A DNA stretch of 64,000 nucleotides from contig CAVTAI010000005.1 in the NCBI GenBank assembly GCA_963732655.1, positions 124,001-188,000 on the forward strand, read 5' to 3'. The position numbers and the translations under genes are program-made. This DNA is from CAVTWS01 sp963732655. Its GTDB lineage: Bacteria > Actinomycetota > Acidimicrobiia > Acidimicrobiales > SHLQ01. Under the pieces are notes generated by a model. That model was not told the origin of the DNA and did not search any database. It worked only from the letters and a program-made list of their open reading frames with translations. Of the stretch, positions 40,337-51,358 are shown piece by piece; the first letter of the stretch is position 1; every line of letters starts with the position of its first letter.

Positions 40337-41482
40337 GTGACGAGCACCATCGGGGATCGGCGTCGTCATGACAGCCCGGCCCGGCGGGTCGCCCTTACGC
40401 TCGAGCACTGCTGGCATCGCGTGCCGGGGGGTACGGGGCGGGCGAGCGCCATGACGGCGCGGGGGCTGGCGACCCGGAGCGACATCGATCCGATCGGGGT
40501 GGCCGCTTGGCATCGCCGCCGGCCCGATGCCCCGTTCGACCCCCGGGTGCCCATCCGGCACGTGCCACTGCCCCGGCTGGGCCTCTACGAGGCGTGGCAT
40601 CGTGCCCGGCGACCACGGGTCGAGCTCCTCACGGGAAGGGACACTGCGCTGGTGCACGCCACCGGCGGCGTGATCCCCCGCACGCGACTCCCCCTGGTGG
40701 TGACCGTCCACGATCTGGCCTGGATCCACTACCCCGAGTACTTCACGGCCCGTGGGCTGAGATTCTTCGAGCGGGCCCACGAGCTCACCGTGGCCGAAGC
40801 CGCGATGGTGTTGTGCCCTTCGGACGCCACCCGTCGGGACTGCCTGGCCCACGGAATCAGGGCTGATCGGCTCCGCGTCGTCCCTTGGGGAGTCGAGGCT
40901 CCCGCTGCCGACGACGACCACTTCGCCACGGTGCTGGCCCGGCTCGGCCTCGATCGCCGGCCCTTCGTGCTGGCGGTCGGCACGGTGGAACCACGCAAGA
41001 ACCTCGGGACGCTCGTCGACGCCATGGCCCGGCTCGGCGGCGACACGCCGGCCATCGATCTGGTCGTCGTCGGTCCCGACGGTTGGCACGGCGAGCTGGC
41101 TGCCCTCGAGGCCCGGGCGGCCGGTCGAGTCCGACTGCTCGGATTCGTCGACGACCCGACGCTGTGGGCCCTGTACCGCGGCGCCGCACTGTTCTGTTAC
41201 CCGAGCCTCTTCGAGGGGTTCGGCATGCCGGTGCTGGAGGCCATGGCGGCCGGGTGCGCCGTCGTCACGTCGGCGGGGACGGCGTGCGAGGAGGTCGTCG
41301 GCGCGGCTGGCATGACCGTCGCCCCAGACGACATCGAGGGCCTGTCGCGGGTCATCGGCGATCTCCTGATCGACCCCGACCGCCGTGCCGAGCTCGGTGC
41401 CGCCGCACGCGAGCGCGCACTGACCTACACCTGGTCCGCCACGGCCGCCGCCACCGTGTCGGCCTACCGGGAGGTGTGGTGA
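40337..41482 (+). CDS. GT4 glycosyltransferase
   Basis: A GTG at 40337 gives 381 residues. A GT-B fold is indicated by VTVHDLAWIHYPEYF and VVPWGVEAP at the domain junction. The C-terminal donor domain has FVLAVGTVEPRKNLGTLVDA, VGPDGWHG and CYPSLFEGFGMPVLEAMAAG, containing the EX7E-type motif. GT4 enzymes of this type use GDP-mannose or UDP-sugars to extend lipid-linked glycans. It overlaps the next GT4 gene (GTGA at 41479-41482), and the upstream divergent GDP-fucose synthase suggests a shared product, though fucose as donor is a guess. Confidence 0.85.
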   Translation: MTSTIGDRRRHDSPARRVALTLEHCWHRVPGGTGRASAMTARGLATRSDIDPIGVAAWHRRRPDAPFDPRVPIRHVPLPRLGLYEAWHRARRPRVELLTGRDTALVHATGGVIPRTRLPLVVTVHDLAWIHYPEYFTARGLRFFERAHELTVAEAAMVLCPSDATRRDCLAHGIRADRLRVVPWGVEAPAADDDHFATVLARLGLDRRPFVLAVGTVEPRKNLGTLVDAMARLGGDTPAIDLVVVGPDGWHGELAALEARAAGRVRLLGFVDDPTLWALYRGAALFCYPSLFEGFGMPVLEAMAAGCAVVTSAGTACEEVVGAAGMTVAPDDIEGLSRVIGDLLIDPDRRAELGAAARERALTYTWSATAAATVSAYREVW

Positions 41483-42757
41483 ACCAGGCGGGAGCCGACC
41501 GTCGTCTCCGTGCTGAAATGGGAGCCGACCGTCGTCTCCGGGTGGGTGTGAACCTGCTGTGGCTCGTGCCGGGCGTGGTGGGCGGCAGCGAGGAATACGC
41601 CACCCGGACCCTTCGGGCGTTCGCCGATCATCGTCCGCCGGACATCGACCTGGTGCTGTTCGGCCGGAGCGCGCTGTTCGCCGCCCATCCGGAGCTGGCG
41701 GAGGTGGGCGAGTGCGTGGCCCTGGCGATCCCGGGTGGGCACCGGGTCCTGCGGGTGGTGGCCGAGAGCACGTGGCTCGGCCGGCAGGTCCGCCGTCGTC
41801 GCCTCGACCTCGTCCACCACGTGGGCGGGCGCCAGCCGCGGCTCGGCGTTTCGATGGCCACGGTGGTGACCGTGCACGATCTCCAGCCCCTCGAACATCC
41901 CGAGAACTTCGGCGTGGTCAAGCGCAGGTACCTGGCGCGTGCCATCCCGGCTTCGGCGCGGTCGGCCACCGTGGTGATCGCGGTGAGCGAGTACGTGCGG
42001 CGGCAGATCGTCGACCGGTTCGACCTCGATCCGGCGCGTCGTCACGGTGTCATCGGGTGTCGATCCCGGACGGGTCGTCACGGTGTCATCGGGTGTCGAT
42101 CCCGGACGGGTCGTCACGGTGTCATCGGGTGTCGATCCCGAGGTCGGCGCCCGGTCCGATCGGGCTGAGCTCCCGCCGTCGGTCCAGGCGATCGTCGACC
42201 GCGGCACGCCGTACCTCATCTATCCCGCCGTCACCCATCCCCACAAGGATCACGACACGCTCCTGGCGGCGTTGGCGGAACTCCGGGACGAGGCCCGCGA
42301 CGTCGCCCTCGTGCTCACCGGCGGCGCCGGAGCCGCCGACGATCACGTGACCCGACGCATCACCGATCTCGGCCTCGAGGACCGGGTGCTCCGGCTCGGG
42401 AGAGTGCCTCGGGACCAGCTCGATCGCCTGATGGCCGAGGCCGAGGCGCTCACCTTTCCCTCACGATTCGAAGGCTTCGGCATCCCGGTGCTGGAGGCGA
42501 TGGCCCTCGGGTGTCCCGTGATCGCCGCCGACGCCACCGCCCTGCCGGATGTCGTCGGTGACGCCGGAGTGCGAGTGCGGGCGGGCGATGTCGGCGGGTG
42601 GGCCCGCGCCATCGCCGACCGCCTCGACGGGCGGCCGCCTCGGGCCGATCTGGTCGCGTCAGGGCGGGAGCGCGCTTCCCTGTTCACCTGGGCGCGATCG
42701 GCCCAGCAGCTGGAGTCCGCGTACCGGCTCGCCCGGCGGCTCGCTCCCGCCCGGTAG
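41479..42757 (+). CDS. GT4 glycosyltransferase with expanded repeat, frameshifted
   Basis: The GTG at 41479 overlaps the previous stop; an in-frame ATG at 41518 is an alternative. The first frame has LLWLVPGVVGGSEEYATRTL, VVTVHDLQPLEHPENF and VVIAVSEYVRRQIVDRFDLD. At about 42031-42042 it passes to the frame encoding VVTVSSGVDPGR twice, then VVTVSSGVDPEVGARSDRAE and the donor domain (YPAVTHPHKDHDTLLAAL, FPSRFEGFGIPVLEAMALG). One base removed gives 425 residues. Normal GT4 proteins have one VVxSGVDP junction; here it is tripled by a 36-bp repeat. A 30-bp duplication also lies at the N terminus. The extended interdomain hinge may impair folding even with the frame restored. Confidence 0.75.
41490..41540 (+). 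repeat. Two 21-bp direct repeats with 30-bp period
   Basis: Identical copies at 41490-41510 and 41520-41540 encode GADRRLR in frame at the start of the GT4 gene. The second copy immediately follows the alternative ATG at 41518, so translation could begin after the first. Confidence 0.9.
42039..42140 (+). repeat. Tandem 36-bp repeat, 2.8 copies, inside a GT4 gene
   Basis: Units start at 42039, 42075 and 42111; the third is cut after 30 bases. Each full unit adds 12 residues (VVTVSSGVDPGR) and keeps frame. The frameshift lies immediately before the first copy, where the sequence is two bases shorter than at the later unit junctions. Confidence 0.95.
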
Positions 42758-42760
42758 GGT
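42755..42760 (+). promoter_or_regulatory. Candidate -10 box TAGGGT for the third GT4 gene
   Basis: TAGGGT overlaps the stop of the preceding gene and lies 11 bases before the ATG at 42772, so a very short leader or a leaderless message is possible. It may let this gene be expressed independently of the damaged one upstream. Confidence 0.35.
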
Positions 42761-42771
42761 GCTCGGCCGTC

Positions 42772-44010
42772 ATGCGCATCCTCGTCCTCTGCCCCCACTT
42801 CGCCCCGGACACCGCTCCGACCGGCACGGTCATGACGGCGATCGTCGACGGCTGGATCGCAGCCGGGCACGAGGTCCACATCGTCACGTCGCTGCCCTGG
42901 TACCGGCACCATGCGGTGGAGGACGGGTGGACGGGTCGGGCGGTGCGTACCGAGCGGACCTCGTGGGGATCGGTCCGGCGGGTGCATCCGTTCCCGACCG
43001 ACAAGACGAACATCCCGGCGCGCGCCGCCGGATTCGCTGCGCTGACCAGCCTGCTCACCCTCGGCGCGGTGTTCCGCCGGGCCAAGGTCGATGTGGTGAT
43101 GGCGATGTCGCCGCCGCTCACCCTTGGTGTGGCGGGCTGGATCACGGCGAGGCTGCGGCGGGTCCCGTTCGTGTTCAACATCCAGGACGTGTTCCCGGAT
43201 GTCGCCATCGAGCTCGGCGTCATCGAGAAGCGGTGGATGATCTCGCTGTTCTCCTGGCTCGAACGGTTCACGTATCGGCGGTCTGACGCGGTCACGGTGC
43301 TGTCCGACGACCTGGCCGACAACCTGAGGGCCAAACTCGGTCCGGTCGATGGTCCGCGCCTCGTCCATGTCATCCCCAACTTCGTCGACACCGATCTCAT
43401 CCGTCCCGACGCCGCCGGCGCGGGTGAGTACCGCGGCGAGTACGGGTTGGGAGCCGCTCTCGTCGTCATGTACGCCGGCAACGTGGGGTTCTCGCAATCG
43501 CTCGGACTGGTGGTCGACGCCGCCCGCCACTTCCACGATGCCGGTCGCGACGACGTGCTCTTCGTGATCAACGGTGGAGGATCGGCTCGCGAGGATCTCG
43601 AGGCCTCCGCGGGCGGCCTCCCCAACCTGCGTTTCGTCGACTTCCAGCCGGCCGAGCGCTTGCCGGCGGTTCTGGCCGCGGCCGACGTGCACGTCGTGAC
43701 CCTGCGCACCGGTCTGGCCCGATCGAGCGTGCCGTCGAAATTCTATTCCATCCTCGCCGCCGGTCGGCCGGTGGTGGCGTCCGTCGACGTCGGGTCCGAG
43801 CTGGCCCGGGTCGTCGAACGGACGGGAGCCGGGATCGCCGTGCCTCCCGACGACCCGGGCGCGTTCATCGGTGCGCTGGAGGATCTGCTGTCCGACGGTG
43901 AGCGTCGGCGGGTCGCGGGAGCGACGGGGCGGCAGTTCGTCGAGCAGTGGCTGACGTCACGGAGCGTCGCCGACTCGTACTCGCAGCTCTTCGTACAGGT
44001 GCAACGCTAG
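42772..44010 (+). CDS. GT4 glycosyltransferase (WbuB/WcaI-like)
   Basis: A 412-residue GT-B enzyme starting MRILVLCPHFAPDTAPTGTV. The N-terminal domain has VHIVTSLPWYRHH and FVFNIQDVFPDVAIELGVI, which is characteristic of the WbuB/WcaI branch. The C-terminal domain has VHVIPNFVDTDLIRP, VMYAGNVGFSQSLGLVVDAA and TLRTGLARSSVPSKFYSILAAGRPVVAS. WbuB in E. coli transfers L-fucosamine. Given the fucose pathway gene at 39268, a deoxysugar donor is plausible but unproven. Its stop is followed by a 90-base gap before the epimerase. Confidence 0.87.
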   Translation: MRILVLCPHFAPDTAPTGTVMTAIVDGWIAAGHEVHIVTSLPWYRHHAVEDGWTGRAVRTERTSWGSVRRVHPFPTDKTNIPARAAGFAALTSLLTLGAVFRRAKVDVVMAMSPPLTLGVAGWITARLRRVPFVFNIQDVFPDVAIELGVIEKRWMISLFSWLERFTYRRSDAVTVLSDDLADNLRAKLGPVDGPRLVHVIPNFVDTDLIRPDAAGAGEYRGEYGLGAALVVMYAGNVGFSQSLGLVVDAARHFHDAGRDDVLFVINGGGSAREDLEASAGGLPNLRFVDFQPAERLPAVLAAADVHVVTLRTGLARSSVPSKFYSILAAGRPVVASVDVGSELARVVERTGAGIAVPPDDPGAFIGALEDLLSDGERRRVAGATGRQFVEQWLTSRSVADSYSQLFVQVQR

Positions 44011-44100
44011 GGTTCCCGACCGGCGTCTGCGCCGTGGTCGTCGTCTACACAGTCTCGCCTCGGCGCTCGGGCGCCGATCGATCACCAGGAGTGCTCCCCC

Positions 44101-45045
44101 ATGAAAGCTCTGGTCACCGGCGGCGCCGGATTCATCGGCTCGACGCTCGTCGACCAGCTCCTCGCCGCGGGCCACGAGGTCGCCGTGGTCGACAACCTGG
44201 CGAGCGGGCGATTGACCAATCTCGACGGTGCTACGGCCACCCACGGATCCCGGCTGCGCTTCCACCAGGTCGACATCCGTGACACCGCGGCAGCTGAGGT
44301 CGTGGCTCGGGAGCAGGCCGAGGTCATGTTCCACCTCGCCGCTCAAGCCGATGTCCGGGTCTCCGTCGACAACCCGGCGCTCGATGCGTCCATCAACCTG
44401 GTGGGCGCCCTCAACGTGGTCGACGCGTTCCGCAAGGCCGGTGGCCGCAAGGTCGTGTTCGCCTCGTCCGGTGGGACGATCTACGGCGCGCCTTCGGGCG
44501 ACGCCCTGCCCGTCGACGAATCGCACCCACAAGTACCGATCTCGCCCTACGGCGTGTCCAAGAAGGCGTTCACCGACTACCTCGAGGCCTTCCGGCAGCT
44601 CTACGGTCTGGCGTACACGTCGCTGGCCCTCGCCAACGTCTACGGCCCCCGCCAGGATCCGCACGGCGAGGCCGGTGTCGTCGCCATCTTCTGCGGGCGG
44701 CTGTTGGCCGGTGAGCCGATCACCATCTTCGGGACCGGCGAACAGACGCGCGATTTCGTGTTCTCGACCGACGTGGCCAACGCGTTCTTCCTGGCCGCCG
44801 ACCGAGCGGACTTCGAGCTCATGAACATCGGTACCGGGGTGGAGACCTCGGTCAACGAGCTGTACGAGACCACCGCGTCCGTCGTTGGCTCCACGGCACC
44901 GGCGGTGCGGGCGCCGGCTCGCACCGGTGAGCTCGACCGTTCGGCCCTGGATCCGGGCAAGGCGGGACGGCTGCTCGGTTGGCGTCCCCAGGTCGATCTG
45001 GCCGCCGGCCTCGCCGCCACGCTCGACTGGTTCCGGACCCGCTGA
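44101..45045 (+). CDS. NAD-dependent UDP-sugar 4-epimerase-like SDR
   Basis: A 314-residue extended SDR with an ATG nine bases after AGGAG. Motifs are MKALVTGGAGFIGSTLVDQL, VVDNLASGRLTNL, FHLAAQADVRVSVDNP, ASSGGTIYGAP and the catalytic YGVSKKAF. NVYGPRQDPHGEAGVVAIF closes the substrate pocket as in GalE/WbpP-type epimerases. It probably interconverts UDP-glucose/galactose or their N-acetyl forms, supplying donors for the GT4 genes just upstream. The upstream 90 bases contain no obvious terminator. Confidence 0.87.
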   Translation: MKALVTGGAGFIGSTLVDQLLAAGHEVAVVDNLASGRLTNLDGATATHGSRLRFHQVDIRDTAAAEVVAREQAEVMFHLAAQADVRVSVDNPALDASINLVGALNVVDAFRKAGGRKVVFASSGGTIYGAPSGDALPVDESHPQVPISPYGVSKKAFTDYLEAFRQLYGLAYTSLALANVYGPRQDPHGEAGVVAIFCGRLLAGEPITIFGTGEQTRDFVFSTDVANAFFLAADRADFELMNIGTGVETSVNELYETTASVVGSTAPAVRAPARTGELDRSALDPGKAGRLLGWRPQVDLAAGLAATLDWFRTR

Positions 45046-45073
45046 GCGGCGCCGGAACGGCCTCGCCAGCCGT

Positions 45074-45079
45074 TAGCGT
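45074..45079 (+). promoter_or_regulatory. Leaderless -10 box TAGCGT
   Basis: TAGCGT ends eight bases before the ATG at 45088; no Shine-Dalgarno sequence is present. Same spacing as at 11136, 13742, 24775 and 32060. Confidence 0.5.
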
Positions 45080-45087
45080 GTGCGACC

Positions 45088-45852
45088 ATGGCAAACAAGG
45101 ATTCGGCCAAGAAAGTGGCCAAAGCGGCCCGCGCCGGGAGCGGCAGTGTTGCCGGCGCCAAGCGGGAGGTGGCGTTCCCGCTGGCCATCGTGGCGGTGAT
45201 CCTCCTCGGGGTGGGGCTCGTCGTGTACGCCCGCGACGCCCGCGATGCCACGGCGGCGCCGCGGCTCTCCGATCACTGGCACGACGCGTACGGCATCTAC
45301 GACTGCACGACCGAGGGTTTCCTCCCCAACTTCGCGGTGCAGACCGACCCGCTGGGCATCCACAGCCACGACGATGGCCTGATCCACATCCATCCGTTCT
45401 CGTCGCAGGCGGCGGGCGAGAACGCCAAGGTGGGGATCTTCCTCGATGCGATCGGTGCCCAGATGAGCGAAGACGCCATCGTCTTCCCGGATGGCACGAC
45501 CCTGGCGGCGGGCACCGACTGTGGCGGTGAACCAGCCATCGTCCAGATGTGGCGGTGGGATCTCGACGCCGATCTCGAGCCGCAGGTCATCACCAGCGAC
45601 TTCCACGATGTCCGGTTCCGCAAGGATCGTGAGGCCTACACCTTCGCCCTCGCGCCCGAGGGGTTCGAGCCCGTGCAGCCGCCGACCGTGGCCGGCGTCG
45701 ATTCGGCCAGCGACGTGATCGACCCATTGGGGGACTCCACGACCACGACCGTCGCCGGGGAACCGATCGGCGACCCGACTTCCACGACCACTGCTGACGC
45801 CGGGGAGACCACCACCACGGCCGAGGAGACCACGACCACGGCCGAGGGCTGA
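45088..45852 (+). CDS. Membrane-anchored His-rich exported protein, unknown function
   Basis: A 254-residue protein with a Lys/Ala-rich cytoplasmic start, one TM helix (about 29-48) and an extracytoplasmic domain. That domain opens with SDHWHDAYGIYDC and contains PLGIHSHDDGLIHIHPF, six histidines and an aspartate pair that could bind a metal, then DGTTLAAGTDCGGEPAIV with the second and third cysteines. A Thr/Glu tail (TTTTA repeats) ends the protein. I do not recognise a Pfam family, although the compact H/D pattern looks conserved rather than random. It is eight bases before the nucleotidyltransferase gene, so a cell-envelope role is likely. Confidence 0.65.
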   Translation: MANKDSAKKVAKAARAGSGSVAGAKREVAFPLAIVAVILLGVGLVVYARDARDATAAPRLSDHWHDAYGIYDCTTEGFLPNFAVQTDPLGIHSHDDGLIHIHPFSSQAAGENAKVGIFLDAIGAQMSEDAIVFPDGTTLAAGTDCGGEPAIVQMWRWDLDADLEPQVITSDFHDVRFRKDREAYTFALAPEGFEPVQPPTVAGVDSASDVIDPLGDSTTTTVAGEPIGDPTSTTTADAGETTTTAEETTTTAEG

Positions 45853-45859
45853 CCGCAGC

Positions 45860-46867
45860 GTGAAAGCCGTCGTCTTGGTGGGCGGGTTCGGAACCCGCCT
45901 ACGGCCCCTCACCAACAACGTGCCCAAGCAGATGCTGCCGGTCGTGGATCGCCCCATGATCGAGCACGTCTTGGCCGGCCTGAGCCGGTTCGGGGTGACC
46001 GAGGCCGTTCTGGCCGTCGGGTTCGCCCCCGACGTGTTCCGTGAGGCCTACGGCTCCGGTACCTGTGCCGGCATCAAGATCAGCTACAGCATCGAGGCGG
46101 AACCACTCGACACCGCGGGAGCGATCGCGTTCGCCGCTCATACGGCGGGTATCCGGGAGCGCTTTCTCGTCGTCAACGGCGATGTGTTCACCGACCTCGA
46201 CGTCGGCGAGCTCGTGGCGTTCCACGAGCGGTCCGGGGCCGCGGCCTCGATCCATCTGGTGCCCGTCGCCGATCCCTCCCGGTACGGCGTGGTGCCCACC
46301 GATCCCGACGGCAAGGTGCTGGGGTTCATCGAGAAACCACCGGCCGAGGATGCCCCGACCAACATGATCAACGCCGGGACCTACGTGCTCGAACCCGGGG
46401 TGCTCGACCTGATCCCGAGCGGCCGCCGGGTCTCGGTCGAACGTGAGACGTTCCCGGCCTTGGCCGAGCAGGGCACGATGTTCGCCATGCCGTCAGACGT
46501 GTACTGGGTCGACGCTGGTACCCCGGCGACGTACCTCCAGGTGCAACTCGACCTGATCGAGGGTCGCCGCGGGGAGCCCTGGCCCGCCATCGCCGCGGAC
46601 GCCGTCGTGGACCCATCGGCCCGGGTGCACAACAGCGTGATCATGACCGGTGCCCGCATCGGTTCTGGTGCTCGGATCGAACGTTCGGTCATCCTGCCCG
46701 GCGCGGTCGTCGCCGCGGGAGGCATGGTCGTGGATTCCGTCGTCGGCCCACGGGCGCGGGTCGGCGAGGGCGCGTTGCTCGATCAGCTGACGGTGGTGGG
46801 CGAGTCGGTCCGGGTGTCGCCGGGCGAGGTGCTCATCGCGGCTCGGGTGCCGGCTGTTCACAGCTGA
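45860..46867 (+). CDS. NDP-sugar pyrophosphorylase with left-handed beta-helix tail
   Basis: A GTG at 45860 gives 335 residues. The nucleotidyltransferase domain shows AVVLVGGFGTRLRPLTNNVP, KQMLPVVDRPMIEHV, FLVVNGDVFTDLDVGEL and FIEKPPAEDAPTNMINAGTY. The C-terminal hexapeptide-like helix starts at AADAVVDPSARVHNSVI. The architecture fits mannose-1-phosphate guanylyltransferase or a glucose-1-phosphate nucleotidyltransferase. GDP-mannose formation would connect with the GDP-fucose synthase at 39268 and the possible mannose-6-phosphate isomerase-type cupin at the window end. Specificity is not settled. Confidence 0.87.
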   Translation: MKAVVLVGGFGTRLRPLTNNVPKQMLPVVDRPMIEHVLAGLSRFGVTEAVLAVGFAPDVFREAYGSGTCAGIKISYSIEAEPLDTAGAIAFAAHTAGIRERFLVVNGDVFTDLDVGELVAFHERSGAAASIHLVPVADPSRYGVVPTDPDGKVLGFIEKPPAEDAPTNMINAGTYVLEPGVLDLIPSGRRVSVERETFPALAEQGTMFAMPSDVYWVDAGTPATYLQVQLDLIEGRRGEPWPAIAADAVVDPSARVHNSVIMTGARIGSGARIERSVILPGAVVAAGGMVVDSVVGPRARVGEGALLDQLTVVGESVRVSPGEVLIAARVPAVHS

Positions 46868-47423
46868 GCGACACGGCGGCCAGGTGTCGTGAGACCTCGC
46901 GGTCACGAGCCAGCGATGAGCGGCAGAGCGCATGGATCACGGCGATCAGGCCGATCACCAGGATCACGTCCCCCGCGCTGAACGGGAGAGCGCCCGGAAC
47001 CCACGTCGGCATCGCCATGACATCGCCGAACAGGGCGAGGTGGGCGTCCTCGATGGGTGCCGCGTTGGTGAACCGATCGGTGTCGAGGTGGGCGCCCACC
47101 GCGGCCCACGCCTCCGGTGACACCGGCATCACCCCTCCGTTGGCGGCGATGGCGACGAAGTTGCAGGCTGCACCCAGCCCGAGCAACCAGATGCCCTGGA
47201 GGTCCCGGTTGCGGGCGATGAACGCCGCCAGGAGCAGGTACGAACCGATGTGTCCGGTCCGGGCGACGGCGCCGTCGGGCAGGTTCACGATGACGAACTG
47301 CGTGGCGACGCTGGCGGCGATGAGTCCTGGAGTGCGGAGGCGTTCGTGATCGAGGTACCACCACCGGCCTCCGGTGAGCGGAACCGTCACCACGGCCAGG
47401 GTGATCCCGATGACGAAGATCAT
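46833..47423 (-). CDS. DUF5317-type membrane protein
   Basis: A 196-residue protein with about five TM helices. FIARNRDLQGIWLLGLGAACNFVAIAANGGVMPV is the conserved core of the DUF5317 family, with NGGVMP its hallmark. The family has no assigned function. Its ATG overlaps the stop of the diguanylate cyclase gene (ATGA at 47420-47423), so the two are co-translated and it may act with c-di-GMP signalling. Its 3' end overlaps the convergent nucleotidyltransferase by 35 bases. Confidence 0.78.
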   Translation of the reverse strand: MIFVIGITLAVVTVPLTGGRWWYLDHERLRTPGLIAASVATQFVIVNLPDGAVARTGHIGSYLLLAAFIARNRDLQGIWLLGLGAACNFVAIAANGGVMPVSPEAWAAVGAHLDTDRFTNAAPIEDAHLALFGDVMAMPTWVPGALPFSAGDVILVIGLIAVIHALCRSSLARDREVSRHLAAVSLSCEQPAPEPR

Positions 47424-48679
47424 GCCGACCGCCGAACGTCTGGTCGTGAGGGCACGGTTCGGAGTGGGGGCGTGGGGTGGTCAGGCCCGGCCGTGGCGAT
47501 GCCCAGGCCGCCGTACTTCGCCTTGTACATGGCCCGGTCGGCCGCGGCCATCAAGGGCTGGACGCCACCGGGATGGTCGCCGAGCATAGCGATCCCGAAG
47601 CTGCCGTCGATCTCCACGACGGCGCCGTCGATCAACATCGGCGATCGGAGGGCGGCGCGCAGGTCCATACCGATGATGAGGGCGTCCCCGACGATCTCGA
47701 TCCGGGGCAGGACCACGGCGAACTCGTCTCCACCGAGCCGGGCCACCAGGCTGTCGCGAGGCACCCGAGCGTTCAGGCGGGTGGCGACCTCACACAACAC
47801 GGCGTCGCCGGCCGCGTGGCCGTACCGGTCATTGACCGGCTTGAAGCCATCCAGGTCGAGGAGGATCACGGCTCCGGGGGCCGGCCCGTCGGCCGAGAGG
47901 TTCGTCAGCTCCTCCAACTCGTGTTGGAGGCGCCGGCGATTGGGAAGCCCCGTCAACGCGTCCTGTTCGGCTTCTCGTTGATGCGAGGCGCTCGCCTTCG
48001 ATGTCCAGTTGAGGGCGGCCATCGTGATGCCGACGAACGGAAGCACGATCAGGCTTCGCTCGCACACGATCACCAGCACCGGGGCCAGGGCGATGAGCAT
48101 GCCGTCGCCCGAAAGGTTCAGTCGAGCGAAACGAGGCACCAGGTCCCGGATGCGACCGTGGCCCCGGAGGCCGGCGTAGACCGCGACGATGGTGACGTTC
48201 GTCAGGTACAACGTGGCCCCGGCAGCGGCCACGGCGGCCGCCCACCAGGCGTCGAGTCGACGTCCGTCGACCAGGCTGAGCTCGGTGTTGGTCAGGCGCA
48301 AAACGCCCAGTGCCGCGGCCAGGGCCAGCAGCAGTTGGGCGCTGTTGGTGGTGATCAGCAACGGATTGCGCTGGCGATGGATGAGCTCGCTGACGACGCC
48401 GACCAGGGCCATCAAGACGAGCGTCTCGAGGTGACCGCCGAGCAGGATGAGGGCAAAGGCGAACACCCACGACAGCGTCACGGAGCGGTCGTTGTTGCGA
48501 AGCCAGTTGGCGGACCAGATCTCGCTGCCGACGAGGGCGAGGCCGATAACGGCGAAGGCTGGCCGCTCCTCCCGCGACAACGACCAGCCTTCACCAACGA
48601 TCTCCGTCGCGATGACCATGGTCGCCGTGACGCAGATCGCGAGCGCGAATCCGTGGCTGGTGGCGCGGCGCGGAGCCAC
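47420..48679 (-). CDS. Membrane-bound diguanylate cyclase
   Basis: The likely GTG start at 48679 gives 419 residues; upstream in-frame codons exist, so the exact start is uncertain. About seven TM helices (VIATEIVGEGWSL onward) form the sensor part. The GGDEF domain starts at DALTGLPNRRRLQHEL, with ILLDLDGFKPVNDRYGHAAGD and the intact active site ARLGGDEFAVVLP. The RxxD inhibitory site five residues before GGDEF is not present, so product inhibition is probably absent. No EAL domain. It sits between a 32-residue membrane peptide and the DUF5317 gene, both within four bases or a short gap. Confidence 0.85.
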   Translation of the reverse strand: MAPRRATSHGFALAICVTATMVIATEIVGEGWSLSREERPAFAVIGLALVGSEIWSANWLRNNDRSVTLSWVFAFALILLGGHLETLVLMALVGVVSELIHRQRNPLLITTNSAQLLLALAAALGVLRLTNTELSLVDGRRLDAWWAAAVAAAGATLYLTNVTIVAVYAGLRGHGRIRDLVPRFARLNLSGDGMLIALAPVLVIVCERSLIVLPFVGITMAALNWTSKASASHQREAEQDALTGLPNRRRLQHELEELTNLSADGPAPGAVILLDLDGFKPVNDRYGHAAGDAVLCEVATRLNARVPRDSLVARLGGDEFAVVLPRIEIVGDALIIGMDLRAALRSPMLIDGAVVEIDGSFGIAMLGDHPGGVQPLMAAADRAMYKAKYGGLGIATAGPDHPTPPLRTVPSRPDVRRSA

Positions 48680-48714
48680 GGCAGCGGTACTCCGGATGCC
48701 CCGCGCCGCGCCGA

Positions 48715-48813
48715 TCAGATGACGCCGGCGAAGAAGCTGAGCTTCAGCGGTGCCGCGGCGGCGACGAAGAGCAGGACGACGGTGCCGATGAGCATGAGGC
48801 GCTTGCGGGTCAT
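48715..48813 (-). CDS. 32-residue single-TM peptide upstream of the diguanylate cyclase
   Basis: The ATG at 48813 follows a strong GGAGGAAA ribosome-binding site. The product begins MTRKRLMLIGTVVLLFVAAA and ends APLKLSFFAGVI: a positively charged start and one membrane helix. Its stop is 35 bases before the cyclase start. Being the only gene in this run with a strong Shine-Dalgarno site, it is probably translated and may tune the cyclase or act as a leader peptide. No family recognised. Confidence 0.6.
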   Translation of the reverse strand: MTRKRLMLIGTVVLLFVAAAAPLKLSFFAGVI

Positions 48814-48940
48814 GATGGTTTCCTCCCTGGTGGGTAACCGAACGGCAGGTGGAATCCTCAGCCGGGCGGTTGTGATACCAAAGGCTTCGGCCGAGAACGA
48901 TGTCGGCTTGAACAGGTTGGCCCGGCTGGCCCACCAGGCA

Positions 48941-48954
48941 GGGCCGAACGGCCC
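48941..48954 (-). terminator. Short GC hairpin after the P-type ATPase gene
   Basis: GGGCC-GAAC-GGCCC forms a five-base-pair stem with a four-base loop, 32 bases past the ATPase stop on the minus strand. There is no T-run, so termination is only a possibility. The 172-base gap 48814-48985 otherwise holds no recognisable element; I looked for a c-di-GMP riboswitch core and did not find one. Confidence 0.3.
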
Positions 48955-48985
48955 CTCACGAGGCGGAATGCGGGTCCGAGGCCGG

Positions 48986-51354
<2,369 letters not shown>

Positions 51355-51358
<4 letters not shown>

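Noticed and set aside
48814..48985. Possible c-di-GMP riboswitch upstream of the diguanylate cyclase run
   Set aside because: No GEMM-type core (GGCAAACC with GACGCAAAGCC) is present on the minus strand; only a short GC hairpin is seen.
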